Of a DNA stretch of 64,000 nucleotides, positions 21,604 through 31,058 are shown one piece after another (position 1 is the stretch's first letter; each line of letters starts with the position of its first letter). Origin of the DNA: Proteles cristata cristata (taxonomy: Eukaryota > Chordata > Mammalia > Carnivora > Hyaenidae); NCBI GenBank assembly GCA_017311185.1, contig JAESUZ010001269.1, positions 1,922,001 through 1,986,000 on the forward strand. Reading direction: 5' to 3'. Position numbers and translations under genes: made by a program. The notes beneath the pieces were generated by a model, which did not search any database, was not told the DNA's origin, and was given only the letters and a program-made list of their open reading frames with translations.

Positions 21604-22110
21604 ATATGACCAGGCTGGAGCAATCCAGAAGGTACAAATACACTATCACATCCAGGTGGCCAGAATCCCCTGTCACTTGCTCCTATTACTCTGCACTCTC
21701 TTCCTCCAGCCATCCTCGGAGCTGCTCGAGGAATTCCCTGTGATCAGTTGATGAAAGAGGCAAATATAGAAGCATCATTGATTAATCTGCATGCCATACT
21801 GGTTCAAGCTGGAATTGAATGATTCTGTCCTACTGCCTCACTCTGGGTGGCCCTGACATGTAATGATAAAGAGAAACCCTCCTAGAAGGCAGGATTTAGG
21901 GTGTCACCTTATTGTCTACTTCATGTGTAAATAAAAATAGATTCAGCATGGATCTATATTTATTAGTGAGCACTGGCTAGTAGGTTGGCCAGCTGATCTG
22001 GGACTTCAGAAAAAACAGGCCTGGGAAATGGTGACAAGATAATCCAGGGGAGAGGTTACATGGATGGATCTTCCAGATTGTCACTGAGTCTGAAAATGTC
22101 CATATCCCAT
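21604..22110. other. Intergenic stretch, nothing recognised
   Basis: No gene or named repeat supported. Confidence 0.4.
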
Positions 22111-22111
22111 G

Positions 22112-22534
22112 TGTGGTAGGCAGAATGATGGTCCCTAAATGCATGTTCTGTTATGTGGCCAAAGGAATTTACAAATGTGACTATGTTAAAGATTTTGAGA
22201 TGAGGAGATTACCCTGGATTTCCCAGGCGGACCTAATATAACTGCAAGGGTCCTTGTAAGAGGAACACAGGCATGTCCAAGTAAGTTAGAGGGAGATTTG
22301 AAGATGAAGGAAGAGGCCATGAGCCAACTAATGCAGGTAACCTCTAGAAACTGGAAAAGGCAAGGAAATGGATTCTCCTCTAGAGCCTTCTAAGGGCATG
22401 CAGCCCTGCAGACACTTTCATTTTAGCCCAGTGAGATTTCTGAACTAAAGAATTGTGAGATAACATGTGTGGTTTCAGGCCAAGAACTTTGTGGTAATTT
22501 GTTATAGCAGCAATAGGAAACTATAATACACTGT
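22112..22534 (+). mobile_element. MLT1-type MaLR solo LTR
   Basis: 'TGTGGTAGGCAGAATGATGG', 'GATTTTGAGATGAGGAGATT', 'CAAGGGTCCTTGTAAGAGG', 'CTCCTCTAGAGCCTTCTAAG', 'TTTGTGGTAATTTGTTATAG' and the 'AATACA' end follow a MaLR LTR from end to end. Confidence 0.88.
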
Positions 22535-22659
22535 GTAAATGCCTGTAAGAGGCTGTTCCCAGCAGAGGAGGACTCTATTCATCAGGTGGACCAGACGACC
22601 CATTTTTTGGATGTCAGTCAGCTTCTTTCCCTAGCTACCCCAGTGCTAGCTCAAAGTGT

Positions 22660-22850
22660 GCATGTAGTTACTTAATCCTCACAGCAAATTTATGTCATTA
22701 GTACTGTTATTATTTTCCTCATTTTATAGGTGAGGAGAGCAGGGAACTAGGAGGTTGAGTAAACTGGCCAATCATATAGTCAGTAAGTAGTAGAGCCAGG
22801 ATTTGAACCTAGGTTATCTGATTCTAGTACTGTACTATCCACTATGGTGG
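22660..22850 (-). repeat. MIR, antisense
   Basis: 'TTTTCCTCATTTTATAGGTG', 'GCCAGGATTTGAACCTAGGT' and 'CTGTACTATCCACTATG' are the reverse complement of MIR. Confidence 0.88.
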
Positions 22851-22889
22851 TCACTAGCCTTATATGGGTATTTAAATTAAACAAAATTA

Positions 22890-23143
22890 GGAGCACCTGC
22901 ATGGCTCAGTTGGTTAAGCATTTGACTTTTGATTTCAGCTCAGGTTACAATTTCATGGTTCATGGGTTCGAGCCCCACATCAGACTCTGAGCTGACAGTG
23001 TGGAGCCTGCTTGGGATTCTGTCTCTCTCTCCCTCCTTTCTTTCTGCTTCTCTCTACAGCCCCCCACCCCACCTTCTCTCTCTGCCTCTCCCCTGCTTGT
23101 GCACACATGCACTCTCTCTCAAAACAAATAAATAAACTTTAAA
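22890..23143 (+). mobile_element. CAN SINE, plus
   Basis: Head 'GGAGCACCTGCATGGCTCAG'. Flanked by 'AAACAAAATTA' on both sides. Its tail and right flank are duplicated at 24297-24436. Confidence 0.93.
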
Positions 23144-23236
23144 AAACAAAATTAAAATTTAGTTTCTGTCACCAATATGCCCTTCAGCATCTCTCATTAA
23201 TTTGATATCAATCTGTCAATGATCACAGCATGGCTT
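23097..23236 (+). repeat. Direct repeat copy A: SINE tail plus flank
   Basis: The SINE tail 'CTCTCTCAAAACAAATAAAT' and the unique flank 'TTTAGTTTCTGTCACCA' ... 'CAGCATCTCTCATTAATTTG' ... 'ATGGCT' recur at 24297-24436 with about 90 percent identity by eye. Confidence 0.85.
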
Positions 23237-23524
23237 GGACTCTTCTCCAAGCCCCTAAGTCGCGATTCTTGATGGCCATCTTGAGTTCCACATGTTCTTC
23301 AGATACCTCAAAATGTGTTACTGACACAAAGACACCCTTGCAACACTGGTGTTGAAAGTTGAGGCTTGGCAGCAGATAGCCCATGCTCATGTGTTGAGGG
23401 AGCTGGGAGGACTCAAACACACTGGCATTTTTTCATGTGCCTAGTACCGCACCAGGTAGTAGCTGGAGGAGGGTGGAGGCAGATACCAAAACCATTGCCC
23501 TCTAGAGAGAAGAACACAGAACTA

Positions 23525-23690
23525 CTTGCATTCACCCCACAAATATGTGGGGTGTGCCTACTGTGTTCTTGCCATTTTCCTAGGCATTGGAAATTCTAAA
23601 GTGAACAAAACAGACATGGTTCCTGACTCTGTGAAGCTTGCTACATCCTTTTCTGGGGGAAAGAAAAGTCATGAGCAAGAAATGACAAAT
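23525..23690 (-). repeat. L2 3' end, antisense
   Basis: 'GTGTGCCTACTGTGTTCTTG', 'GGCATTGGAAATTCTAAAGT' and 'GAACAAAACAGACATGGTTC' are the reverse complement of the L2 3' end. Confidence 0.75.
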
Positions 23691-23904
23691 CTAATGTCTG
23701 TTAGGAAATGTAAAGTATGGGATGCTCTGGAATAGAATAACTGGGCAGTTGACAATATAAATGCTCCAGGAGTTTATAAATGAGATAGAGCCATGTATAG
23801 TCATTGGCCATGTTTTTTACTTTAGGCATGTAGGAATCTTCATAAGGTTTTCAGCAGGGTAGTGACCTGTCGGCCAGAGGTATTTCAGAAAGGTGGTAGG
23901 TCAT

Positions 23905-24085
23905 AGAAGTTATGTGTTCTGGCGTCAGGTTCGTGTTAGGCTTAAATCCTTCCTCTGCCAACTACTAGCTTTGTGAACTCAGCTTCACCATCTCTACATG
24001 GGATACACCTAATAGTCTCTACCTCAGATTTTTTAAAAGAATGAGTTATTGTAATGTACAGAGCGGTCCTTACTATTACTACTAC
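23905..24085 (+). repeat. MIR
   Basis: 'AATCCTTCCTCTGCCAACTA', 'CTAGCTTTGTGAACTCAGCT' and 'TAGTCTCTACCTCAGATT' follow MIR in order. It is diverged. Confidence 0.65.
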
Positions 24086-24296
24086 TACTTTTTCAAACTT
24101 AGATCCTTTGGTAATTACGTAGAGAATGCAATCTGTAGAAAGACCATTTGGTAGGCTGTTAAAGTGGCCTTGGTAAGGGACAAACTAGGGCAGTGACTCT
24201 GCAGAGGAAGAGAATTTGAGATATTTAGAAAGTTTTTTTTTTAGTATATACCAGCAATTCCACTCAGGAGAACGGAAAACATGTCTATGCAAAATT

Positions 24297-24436
24297 TTGT
24301 GCACACACACACTCTCTCTCAAAACAAATAAACTTAAAAAAAAAAAAAAAAACTAAAATTTAGTTTCTGTCACCAGTATGCCCTGCAGCATCTCTCATTC
24401 ATTTGATATCAATCTCTAACGCTCACGGTATGGCTG
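24297..24436 (+). repeat. Direct repeat copy B: SINE tail plus flank
   Basis: A second copy of 23097-23236, placed inside the L1 and directly beside the reversed ERVL LTR. It begins within the SINE CT/tail part, so the SINE head was never here. The A run is longer (about 17) than in copy A. Confidence 0.85.
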
Positions 24437-24895
24437 TGTTTTCCAGAAGAACAAAACCAATAGGTTATATATATGTATCTGTTATAAGAATTGGTTCGCA
24501 CTGTTACAGAGGCCAAGAAGTCCCTCGCTTGAGAAACAGGAAACTGGGGATGAAGGTTAGTCCAGGTTGGAAGGCCTGAGAATGAGAACCAATAGCGTTA
24601 AGTCCCAGTTGGAGTTGAAAGGCCCAAGAACCAGTAACTTCAAGTCTAAGGAAAAGAGAAGATGAATGTCTCAGCTCAGGCAGAGAGCAAATTCTCCAGA
24701 TCGCTGCCTTGTTGTTGTATTCGGGACTCTGACAGGTTGGATGGTGCCCACTCACACAGGCCAGGGCATCTTTACTCAGCCTACTGATGCAAATGCTAAT
24801 CTATTCCAAAGACACCCTGACAGACACACTCAGAAATAATGTTTTACCACCTATCTAGGCATTCTTTAGCTCAGTCAGCTCATCACATAAAATTA
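24432..24895 (-). mobile_element. MLT2-type ERVL solo LTR, antisense
   Basis: 'AGAACAAAACCAATAGGTTA', 'GGTTGGAAGGCCTGAGAAT', 'ATGCAAATGCTAATCTATTC', 'AGACACACTCAGAAATAATG' and 'CACATAAAATTAGCCATCAC' are the reverse complement of the LTR type seen at 11748-12518. Confidence 0.85.
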
Positions 24896-25024
24896 GCCAT
24901 CACAAATGTTCATAGTAGCATTATTCTGAATAGCCAAATAGTAGAAACAACCCAAATGTCCATCAATTTATGAATGATAAACAAGATGGAATATATTCAA
25001 ATATTAAAATTAATTTAATTAAAT

Positions 25025-25229
25025 TGCATTTAATTTTTTGAGAGAAAGAGAGAGATGGAGCACAAGTGGGGGAGGGGCAGAGAGAAAGGGAGACACAGAA
25101 TCTGAAGAAGGCTCCAGGCTTTGCGCTGACAGTTCAGACAGCAGCTCAGACTGCTCAAACCCACGAACTGTGAGATGATGACCTGAGTAGAAGTTGGCCT
25201 CTTAACTGACTGAGCCACCCAGATGCCCC
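25025..25229 (-). mobile_element. CAN SINE, minus
   Basis: 'TTTTTTGAGAGAAAGAGAG' to 'GAGCCACCCAGATGCCCC', inserted in the L1 3' region. Confidence 0.93.
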
Positions 25230-25504
25230 TGTATGATTGCATTTACATTAAATGTCCAGTGTAGACAAATCCATAAAGACAGAAAGTAGGTTAGTGGTTG
25301 CCAGGAACTCGGAGGAACAGGACGTAGGGAATGATTGCTAATGGGTTCAGGACTTATTCATGCAGTCATGGAAAATGTTCTGAAATTAGACAGTGATGAG
25401 AGTTGCACAATTTTATGTATTTAAATAAAAACCACTGAATTAAACACTTTGAAAGGGTGAGTCTTATGATAGGTGAATTATATTTTAACTTAAAAATTTA
25501 GTTG

Positions 25505-25735
25505 AGGGGCGTCTGGGTGGCTCACTCGGCTGGGCTTTGAACTCTTGATTTTGGCTCAGGTCATAATCTCAGGGTTCATGGGGTCGAGCCCCACATCAGG
25601 CTCAAGCACAAGCCTGCTTGGGATTCTCTCCCTCCCCCCTTTCCCCATTGCTCCTCCCTGTGCTTTCTCTTTCTCTCTCTTTCTCTCTCTCTCAGAATAC
25701 ATTAATAAAATTAATTTTTAAAAAATTTTAATTGA
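25505..25735 (+). mobile_element. CAN SINE, plus
   Basis: Head 'GGGGCGTCTGGGTGGCTCAC', then a CT tract and a T/A-mixed tail. It is placed at the A-rich end of the L1. Confidence 0.92.
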
Positions 25736-25839
25736 AATAAATAGTATAACAGGGTGACAGAGATTAGACACTACCTATGCCAAGAGATCTTTTATTCCCA
25801 AAGACATTGTAACATTTATTCAGTCTCTGTGGTAACCGA

Positions 25840-26030
25840 AAGGATTGTATTGAGAACTTCCCATGTGCCAAGCAATGTTCCAAGAACTTTATGTGTCTTT
25901 CACTTAATGTCCACAACCATCTGAACTGAAGAAACTGAGGCTCAGAGAGGTTATATAACTTGTCTTAGGTCTACACAACTAGTATGTGGTGCAGGTAGGA
26001 TTTGAACCCACAAAATTTAGCCCTAGAAGA
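25840..26030 (-). repeat. MIR/MIR3-like, antisense
   Basis: 'AAGAAACTGAGGCTCAGAGA', 'GGTTATATAACTTGTCTTAG' and 'GTAGGATTTGAACCCACAAA' are antisense MIR phrases. Confidence 0.75.
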
Positions 26031-26098
26031 AACCACTGTATCATAAACCCTCTTACGGAGATTAAATACATCATCTTTGCACTAAATCCCCTTTTGCA

Positions 26099-26113
26099 CC
26101 AGTAGGTGTCACT
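26099..26113 (+). promoter_or_regulatory. CTCF-like motif, weak
   Basis: 'CCAGTAGGTGTCACT' matches the CTCF core closely, with an apparent mismatch where the usual G of the GGC is T. This is a sequence resemblance only. Confidence 0.25.
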
Positions 26114-26186
26114 GTGTTTATCAAGGATGCATTTTATCTAGTGTCTGACATCTCCTGAACCACAGAGTTATTCCTCCAAGGGAAGG

Positions 26187-26262
26187 GAGGAGAGTAGAGG
26201 GGAAGGAAGAGACGGAGATAGGAGGGAGAGGAGGGGAGGGGATGGAAGAGTTTAGAGGGAGA
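26187..26262. repeat. Purine-rich (GGA)n-like tract
   Basis: About 75 bp of almost pure A/G on the plus strand, rich in GGGAGG units. Confidence 0.8.
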
Positions 26263-26269
26263 CGCTTCC

Positions 26270-26825
26270 TGATGTGTCACTGTCACACCCACCACCTGGA
26301 GTGCATCCTTCAGTTAAGGTTTTCTTGATTAAAACCAGCATTTTCCCTTTGAATAGTCCTACCCCACTTGGCCCTTAAGAGCCAGTCTGAGTCAGCTCCC
26401 TAGCTTGACCCTGTTGTCCTCCACATTCTGTCCCCTCCTACCACCGCCTGCCTGTGTTGGCAAGGTCCCAGAATGCCTGGAGTCTCAGCCTGTCCGAGTC
26501 ACTCCCAGAGCTAGAGCCTCATTTGCCATTGTTACTTTACCAGCTTCAAATGCAACGAGGTTATAATGTAGTTATCCTAGTAAAGCATCATAGGTTCCAA
26601 GTGAGCTTCCTGGCCTTCTTGCTCCTTCCCTGGCTTCTCAAGGAAACAATGACACAGTAGCAAGTTTGTCCCTTGCCTCCCCTTGCATCCCTTCCTATGA
26701 TCCTCTATGCCCCTTTCCCTATCCAGGTCCTGCCCATTCTATGCCATCTTCCCCCTTCCCCTACAAAACCAATGACCCCATCCTTTGGCTCATTTTCTGA
26801 TTGTAATAAAAATGAGTGCTGGTTA
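26270..26825. other. Intergenic stretch, nothing recognised
   Basis: C/T-rich in parts. No coding exon or named repeat supported. Confidence 0.4.
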
Positions 26826-26966
26826 GTGGCACCTGGGTGGCTCAGTTGGTTAAGCATCGGACTTGTGATTTCAGCTCAGGGATCTCGAGGTTCAGGAGTT
26901 CGTGCCCCACTGACAGAATCCTGCTTGGGATTCTCTCTCTCAAAATAAACAAACTTAAAAAAAAAA
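26826..26966 (+). mobile_element. CAN SINE, plus, internally deleted
   Basis: Head 'GGCACCTGGGTGGCTCAG' is present, but the element jumps from 'GTGCCCCACTGACAG' to 'CTGCTTGGGATTCTCTCTCT' and then to the tail. Length is about 140 bp instead of about 220. Confidence 0.9.
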
Positions 26967-27069
26967 TGGGTGGTAGTTAGAATGACCAGCCAATACTCAT
27001 AGTACTTGCAAAAACCCAGTATTAACTAGGATCTTAACCTCTGGGAAGTTGTTAAAGCCCTGCTGATAC

Positions 27070-27235
27070 TCCCCTGCTGTAGACACTACTTTTATCACCT
27101 CTTTTTACTTAGGAAGAAAATGAAGCACAGAGAGGTTGTGGTTGAGGTCGCACGGCAGTTAATGACAGCTGAGATTTGAAGGCATAGGGGTCCAGCTTCA
27201 GAGCCCAAGCCCTCATTCACCATGCCATACTCTCT
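27070..27235 (-). repeat. MIR-like, antisense
   Basis: 'GAAGCACAGAGAGGTTGTGG', 'TGAGATTTGAAGGCATAGG' and 'TCACCATGCCATACTCTC' are degenerate antisense MIR. Confidence 0.65.
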
Positions 27236-27281
27236 TGGTTTATAGAGTAGCTCATAGATTATGCTCTCTGGCTGACACATT

Positions 27282-27499
27282 TGTATTTTATTTATTTTTG
27301 AGAGAGAGAGAGAGGGAAAGAAAGGAAGAGAGAGAGAAAGAGAGAGAGAGATGGCATGAGTAGGGGAGAGAGACACAGAATCTAAAGCTGGCTCCAGTCT
27401 CTGAGTGGTCCACACACAGCCCCATGCAGGGCTCAAATTCACGAACTGTGAGATCATGACCTGAGCCTAAGATGCTTAACTGAGCTATCCAGATGCCCC
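27282..27499 (-). mobile_element. CAN SINE, minus
   Basis: 'TTTTATTTATTTTTGAGAGA' to 'GAGCTATCCAGATGCCCC'. Confidence 0.93.
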
Positions 27500-27747
27500 T
27501 AACACATCTGTATTTTAACAAGGCCTTTCAGGAAACCTTTCAGGGAGGTGTGACTAAAGGTGATTAGAAATATTTGGGAGAGTGTAGGGGCAGGCCTTCT
27601 CAGGCTAGCTCCACCTTGTAGCCAATGGGTCTGCCAATTAATGTTTCCTCACTTGCCCTCAGATGCTAATTGAGGTTCTTAATGATGACCTGAGGCATTA
27701 CAGTTTCCTGAACTGTCTTCTGAATCATTAAAGATTAAGCTGTGCAC

Positions 27748-27830
27748 TGCCTGTGTCATTTATTAAATAAGTACTTACTAGGTGCCCATCACCAAGCACC
27801 CAATATTGGCATTCTGCCTTCATCAAGCTG
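27748..27830 (-). repeat. L2-like 3' end, antisense
   Basis: 'TTATTAAATAAGTACTTACT' and 'AGGTGCCCATCACCAAGC' resemble antisense L2 3' sequence. Confidence 0.5.
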
Positions 27831-27925
27831 TGGTTTGAAGGGAGAAATAATGTCAGTCTAACAATCATGCAGTGAGGGTAAGATTGCAGCTGTCACAAAG
27901 GCACCTTAAGGAGAGATGCCTGGTT

Positions 27926-28157
27926 GGGCGCCTGGGTGGCTTAGTTGGTTAAGCGTCCGACTTTCGCTTAGGTCATGATCTCGCGGTTTGTGGGTTCGGG
28001 CCCCACGTCGGGCTCTGTGCTGCCTGCCAGCTCAGAGCCTGGAGCCTGTTTCAGAGTTCTGTCACTCCCTTTCTCTCTGACCCTCCCCTGCTCACGCTGT
28101 CTCTTTCTCTCTCTCCTAGAAATAAATAAAACATTAAAAAAAAAAAAAAAAAAAAAG
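27926..28157 (+). mobile_element. Young CAN SINE, plus, first of pair
   Basis: 'GGGCGCCTGGGTGGCTTAG' to a pure A tail of about 20. The left flank 'AAGGAGAGATGCCTGGT' (27908-27924) reappears as 'AAGGAGAGATGACTGGT' only after the second SINE (28382-28398). Confidence 0.97.
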
Positions 28158-28160
28158 GAG

Positions 28161-28383
28161 GGGCGCCTGGGTGGCTTAGTCGGTTAAGCGTCCGACTTTC
28201 GCTTGGGTCATGATCTCGCGGTTGTGGGTTCGAGCCCCGCGTCGGGCTCTGTGCTGACTGCCAGCTCAGAGCCTGGAGCCTGTTTCAGTCTGTGACTCCC
28301 TCTCTCTCTGACCCTCCCCTGCTCATGCTCTCTCTCTCCTAGAAATAAATAAAACATTTAAAAATTTAAAAAAAAAAAAAAAA
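28161..28383 (+). mobile_element. Young CAN SINE, plus, inserted in previous tail
   Basis: Almost identical to its neighbour. It is preceded by 'AAAAAAGGAG' and followed by 'AAAAAAGGAG', so it landed at the boundary of the first copy's A tail and flank. Confidence 0.97.
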
Positions 28384-28398
28384 GGAGAGATGACTGGT

Positions 28399-28910
28399 GC
28401 CCTGAGAGCATAATAAGGATCTGAGGGAGCAGGGTGGGAGTCAGGGATGGCTGAGGAGGGATTGAGTGGAGATCTTGAAGCATGAAGATTAACTAGGTGA
28501 AGAAAGGAAGAACATTCTAGTAGGGCAGAACATGCAAAGCCCTATGGTAACAGCATAGTAGATGGGAGGCCAAGGTAGCTGGAATGAAGAGAAGGAGGAG
28601 GAAGAAGCTGAAATTGGCTGGTAGGCCTGACCACAAAGGACTTGGTAAGCCAAGTGAAAGTTTTGCTTTGTCCTAAGAATGAGGGGAAGCCCAGAAGGGT
28701 TTGATTGGATTTGCATTTTGAACCCATCACTCTAGAGAAAGTGTGGAGAATGACAGGTAAGTGTAATTTTTTGTATTCCAATGTCAAGCATTTCTGGACA
28801 TGAAGCATGACAAATGTTATCATTGACTTCCAGAGGACTGCATATTGTTCTGTGGCTAGACCGGGTTCACACTGGGACATAAGCCCTTCTAGGGCAGAGC
28901 CAGCCACCTA
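28399..28910. repeat. Old purine-rich repeat fragment
   Basis: 'AACATTCTAGTAGGGCAGAA', 'CATGCAAAGCCCTATGGTAA' and 'GAGGGGAAGCCCAGAAGGGT' resemble the dispersed old family seen at 8880-9770. Unnamed. Confidence 0.4.
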
Positions 28911-28912
28911 CT

Positions 28913-28972
28913 TTTCAGGTGAGTGACTTGGGCAGTGCATTGGTTTCAGGTGAGTGACTTGGGCAGTGCATT
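28913..28972 (+). repeat. 31-bp tandem duplication, two copies
   Basis: 'TTTCAGGTGAGTGACTTGGG' begins at 28913 and again at 28944, and the two units are identical up to their last few bases. Each unit carries a perfect CAG/GTGAGT donor-like string. Confidence 0.97.
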
Positions 28973-29059
28973 CACTTACTGGAAGGAAGATTAAAAAAAG
29001 ATTTACAATCATCCAGCCTACTTCTTTTTACATAAATACCCTGTGTGTGGTGTTGTTTT

Positions 29060-29220
29060 AGAGCAATGCTACCTTATTTAACCCCCACCATAGTCCTGGG
29101 AGGGAGATATTAGTATTATTCCTGTCATACAGGTTCAGAAAGGTTCAATAATGTGTTCAGGTCATCCCACTACTTAACATCCAGGAAAAGGACCCAATGC
29201 TTCTTGACTCCAAGTCCATC
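29060..29220 (-). repeat. MIR, antisense
   Basis: 'TTTAACCCCCACCATAGTCC' and 'TATTCCTGTCATACAGGTTC' are degenerate antisense MIR. Confidence 0.65.
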
Positions 29221-29247
29221 CCAAACATCCCCAAGCCCCTTCCTCTT

Positions 29248-29443
29248 TAATTTTTTTTAAAGGTTTATTTATTATGAAAGAGAGGAGAGAGAAGCATGAG
29301 CAGGAGAGGGGCAGAAAGAGAGAATCCCAAGCAGGCTTCACACTGTTAGCACAGAGCCTAATATGAGGCCTGAACTCATGAACCCTGAGATCAGGGCTTG
29401 AGCCAAAGTCAGACGCTTAATCAACTGAGCTGCCCAGGCACCC
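29248..29443 (-). mobile_element. CAN SINE, minus
   Basis: 'TTTAAAGGTTTATTTATTAT' to 'GAGCTGCCCAGGCACCCT'. Confidence 0.92.
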
Positions 29444-29459
29444 TCTAAAACTCCTTAAA

Positions 29460-29830
29460 CAAACCCATGCCAGTTGTAAGTGGAGTCCTTCCTGCAGATT
29501 CCCTTTTAAGGAAGGATTACACTGTGATAAATAATTTTCACTACTGCCACACCTACTCTGAACTCTAGGAACAGTTACAAAGACAAGAGGCACGCCTTCC
29601 TCTTTCTAGTTACTCGCTTGCTCATTGGGGTGTGCCAGTAGCCCTCTTCCATCCCCTAAAGGCCTGCCAAGCATAAAATTGGCCTAAAAATAATCTTAGG
29701 TGATTAACACCTGTCTTTTCTTCTCCAGTTTTATTCAAGTAGCCTAGTAACTAATAGTGCAAATTTATCAAAGCAGTGATAGTGCCTTAAAAGCTTTATT
29801 GCTCCATGAAGTTCAAGACAAATTACATTT
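29460..29830. other. Intergenic stretch, nothing recognised
   Basis: No gene or named repeat supported. Confidence 0.4.
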
Positions 29831-29844
29831 AAAATGCAGTTCTA

Positions 29845-30058
29845 GGGGCGCCTGGGTGGCTTAGTTGGTTAAGCGTCCGACTTTCGCTTAGGTCATGATC
29901 TCGCGGTTCGTGGGTTCGAGCCCCGCGTCGGGCTTTGTGCTGACTGCCAGCTCAGAGCTTGGAGCCTGTTTTCAGTCTGTGACTCCCTCTCTCTCTGACC
30001 CTCCCCTGTTCACGCTGTCTCTCTCTCTCTCTCCTAGAAATAAATAAAATATTTTTTA
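29845..30058 (+). mobile_element. Young CAN SINE, plus, with target duplication
   Basis: 'GGGGCGCCTGGGTGGCTTAG' to 'AAATAAATAAAATATTTTTT', flanked on both sides by 'AAAATGCAGTTCTA' (29831-29844 and 30059-30072). Confidence 0.97.
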
Positions 30059-30074
30059 AAAATGCAGTTCTAAT

Positions 30075-30378
30075 ACCCTAGGTGTAGGAGATATTTCTTC
30101 CTAGCAACATACTTGGACTGCAAATAACTTTTGCCTAGGGAAACAGCCAGTATTGTCAAAAACAATGACACTGATTTTTGTCCCCAATGTTCTACATTTT
30201 CTCTTTTATGAAATGAGGAATAGGATAAATCAGACAGGTTCTTAGAACTTGTACCTTTGTAGGAGTTGGGGGGAACCCAGGTGGCACAAATAAGAGGTGT
30301 TGTTTCTGCTCTGGCATAGGAAGATGGGGTAAAGCCCTCAACTTCATGAGTGAACTCTGATTTACCCTTTGTATTTCA
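30075..30378. other. Intergenic stretch, nothing recognised
   Basis: No gene or named repeat supported. Confidence 0.4.
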
Positions 30379-30380
30379 CT

Positions 30381-30600
30381 TTTTTTTTTTTGATTTTTTT
30401 TTTTTTTTAATTTCTAGAGAGAGAGAGACAGCGTGAGCAGGGGAGGGTCAGAGAGAGAGGGAGTCACAGACTGAAACAGGCTCCAGGCTCTGAGCTTGCA
30501 GTCACCACAGAGCCCGACGCGGGGCTCGAACCCACGAACCGTGAGATCATGACCTAAGCGAAAGACGGATGCTTAACCGACTAAGCCACCCAGGCGCCCC
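30381..30600 (-). mobile_element. Young CAN SINE, minus
   Basis: Two long T runs, then 'GACGCGGGGCTCGAACCCAC' and 'AAGCCACCCAGGCGCCCC'. Its head end lies 14 bp from the 3' end of the tRNA-Asp gene, in the same orientation. No clear target duplication was found. Confidence 0.96.
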
Positions 30601-30614
30601 AACAGGTCAGCAGC

Positions 30615-30686
30615 CTCCCCGTCGGGGAATCGAACCCCGGTCTCCCGCGTGACAGGCGGGGATACTCACCACTATACTAACGAGAA
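30615..30686 (-). tRNA. tRNA-Asp (anticodon GTC)
   Basis: On the minus strand, 72 nt fold as a complete cloverleaf. The A-box region is 'TTAGTATAGTGGTGAGTA', the anticodon loop is 'CTGTCAC' with anticodon GTC between a CCCGC/GCGGG stem, and the T arm contains 'GGTTCGATTCC' (B box). The acceptor stem pairs over 7 bp with two G-U wobbles. From memory of vertebrate tRNA-Asp, only position 2 differs (T for C). No CCA is encoded, as is normal for a nuclear gene. No TTTT terminator follows in the first 15 bp downstream, where a SINE head begins. It could be a working gene, or a recent retro-copy or SINE-like derivative. Confidence 0.9.
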
Positions 30687-30694
30687 CAAGCTAT

Positions 30695-30908
30695 TTTTTA
30701 AAAAAGTATTATTATTGTTATTACTTGAGAGAGAGTGAGAGCAAGTATGAGCAAGGAAGGGCAGAGGGAGAGGGAGGGAGAGAATCCCAAGCAGGCTCTA
30801 CATCCACTGTGGAGCTGGATTTGGGGCTGGATCCTGCCACTATGAGATCATGACCTGAGCTGAAATCAAAAGTTGGACACTCAACTGACTGAGCCAACCA
30901 GGCACCCC
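30695..30908 (-). mobile_element. CAN SINE, minus
   Basis: 'TTATTATTGTTATTACTTGA' to 'GAGCCAACCAGGCACCCC'. It begins 9 bp past the tRNA 5' end, so the tRNA gene is sandwiched between two SINEs. Confidence 0.92.
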
Positions 30909-30945
30909 TTCATCTTTTTTAAATGCTCATATTAAACATTGAGGA

Positions 30946-31058
30946 GGGGCACCTGCCTGGCTCAATTGGAGGAGCATGTGACTCTTCATCTCTAGGTGAT
31001 GAGATTGAGCCCCACATTGGGCTGTAGAGAGACTTAAACTTTTAAAAATGGTTATTTT
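30946..31058 (+). mobile_element. Short, older CAN SINE, plus
   Basis: 'GGGGCACCTGCCTGGCTCAA' followed by 'GAGATTGAGCCCCACATTGG' and, directly, 'TAGAGAGACTTAAACTTTTA'. The CT-rich middle is missing, which is typical of the older CAN SINE subtype. Confidence 0.85.

Larger units (their letters stand above)
24236..25498 (+). mobile_element. L1M LINE-1 3' end, multiply interrupted
   Basis: 'ACCAGCAATTCCACTCAGG' starts the element. After a 590-bp interruption it resumes near 24895 with 'ATGTTCATAGTAGCATTATT' and 'CCAAATGTCCATCAATTTAT', is interrupted again by a SINE, and ends with 'GGTTAGTGGTTGCCAGGAAC' ... 'GGTGAATTATATTTTAACTT'. ORF2 tail plus 3' UTR are recognisable; no open frame remains. Confidence 0.85.

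Noticed and set aside
28542..28907. 121-codon open frame, minus strand
   Set aside because: It lies over what looks like an old dispersed purine-rich repeat and has no recognised domain.
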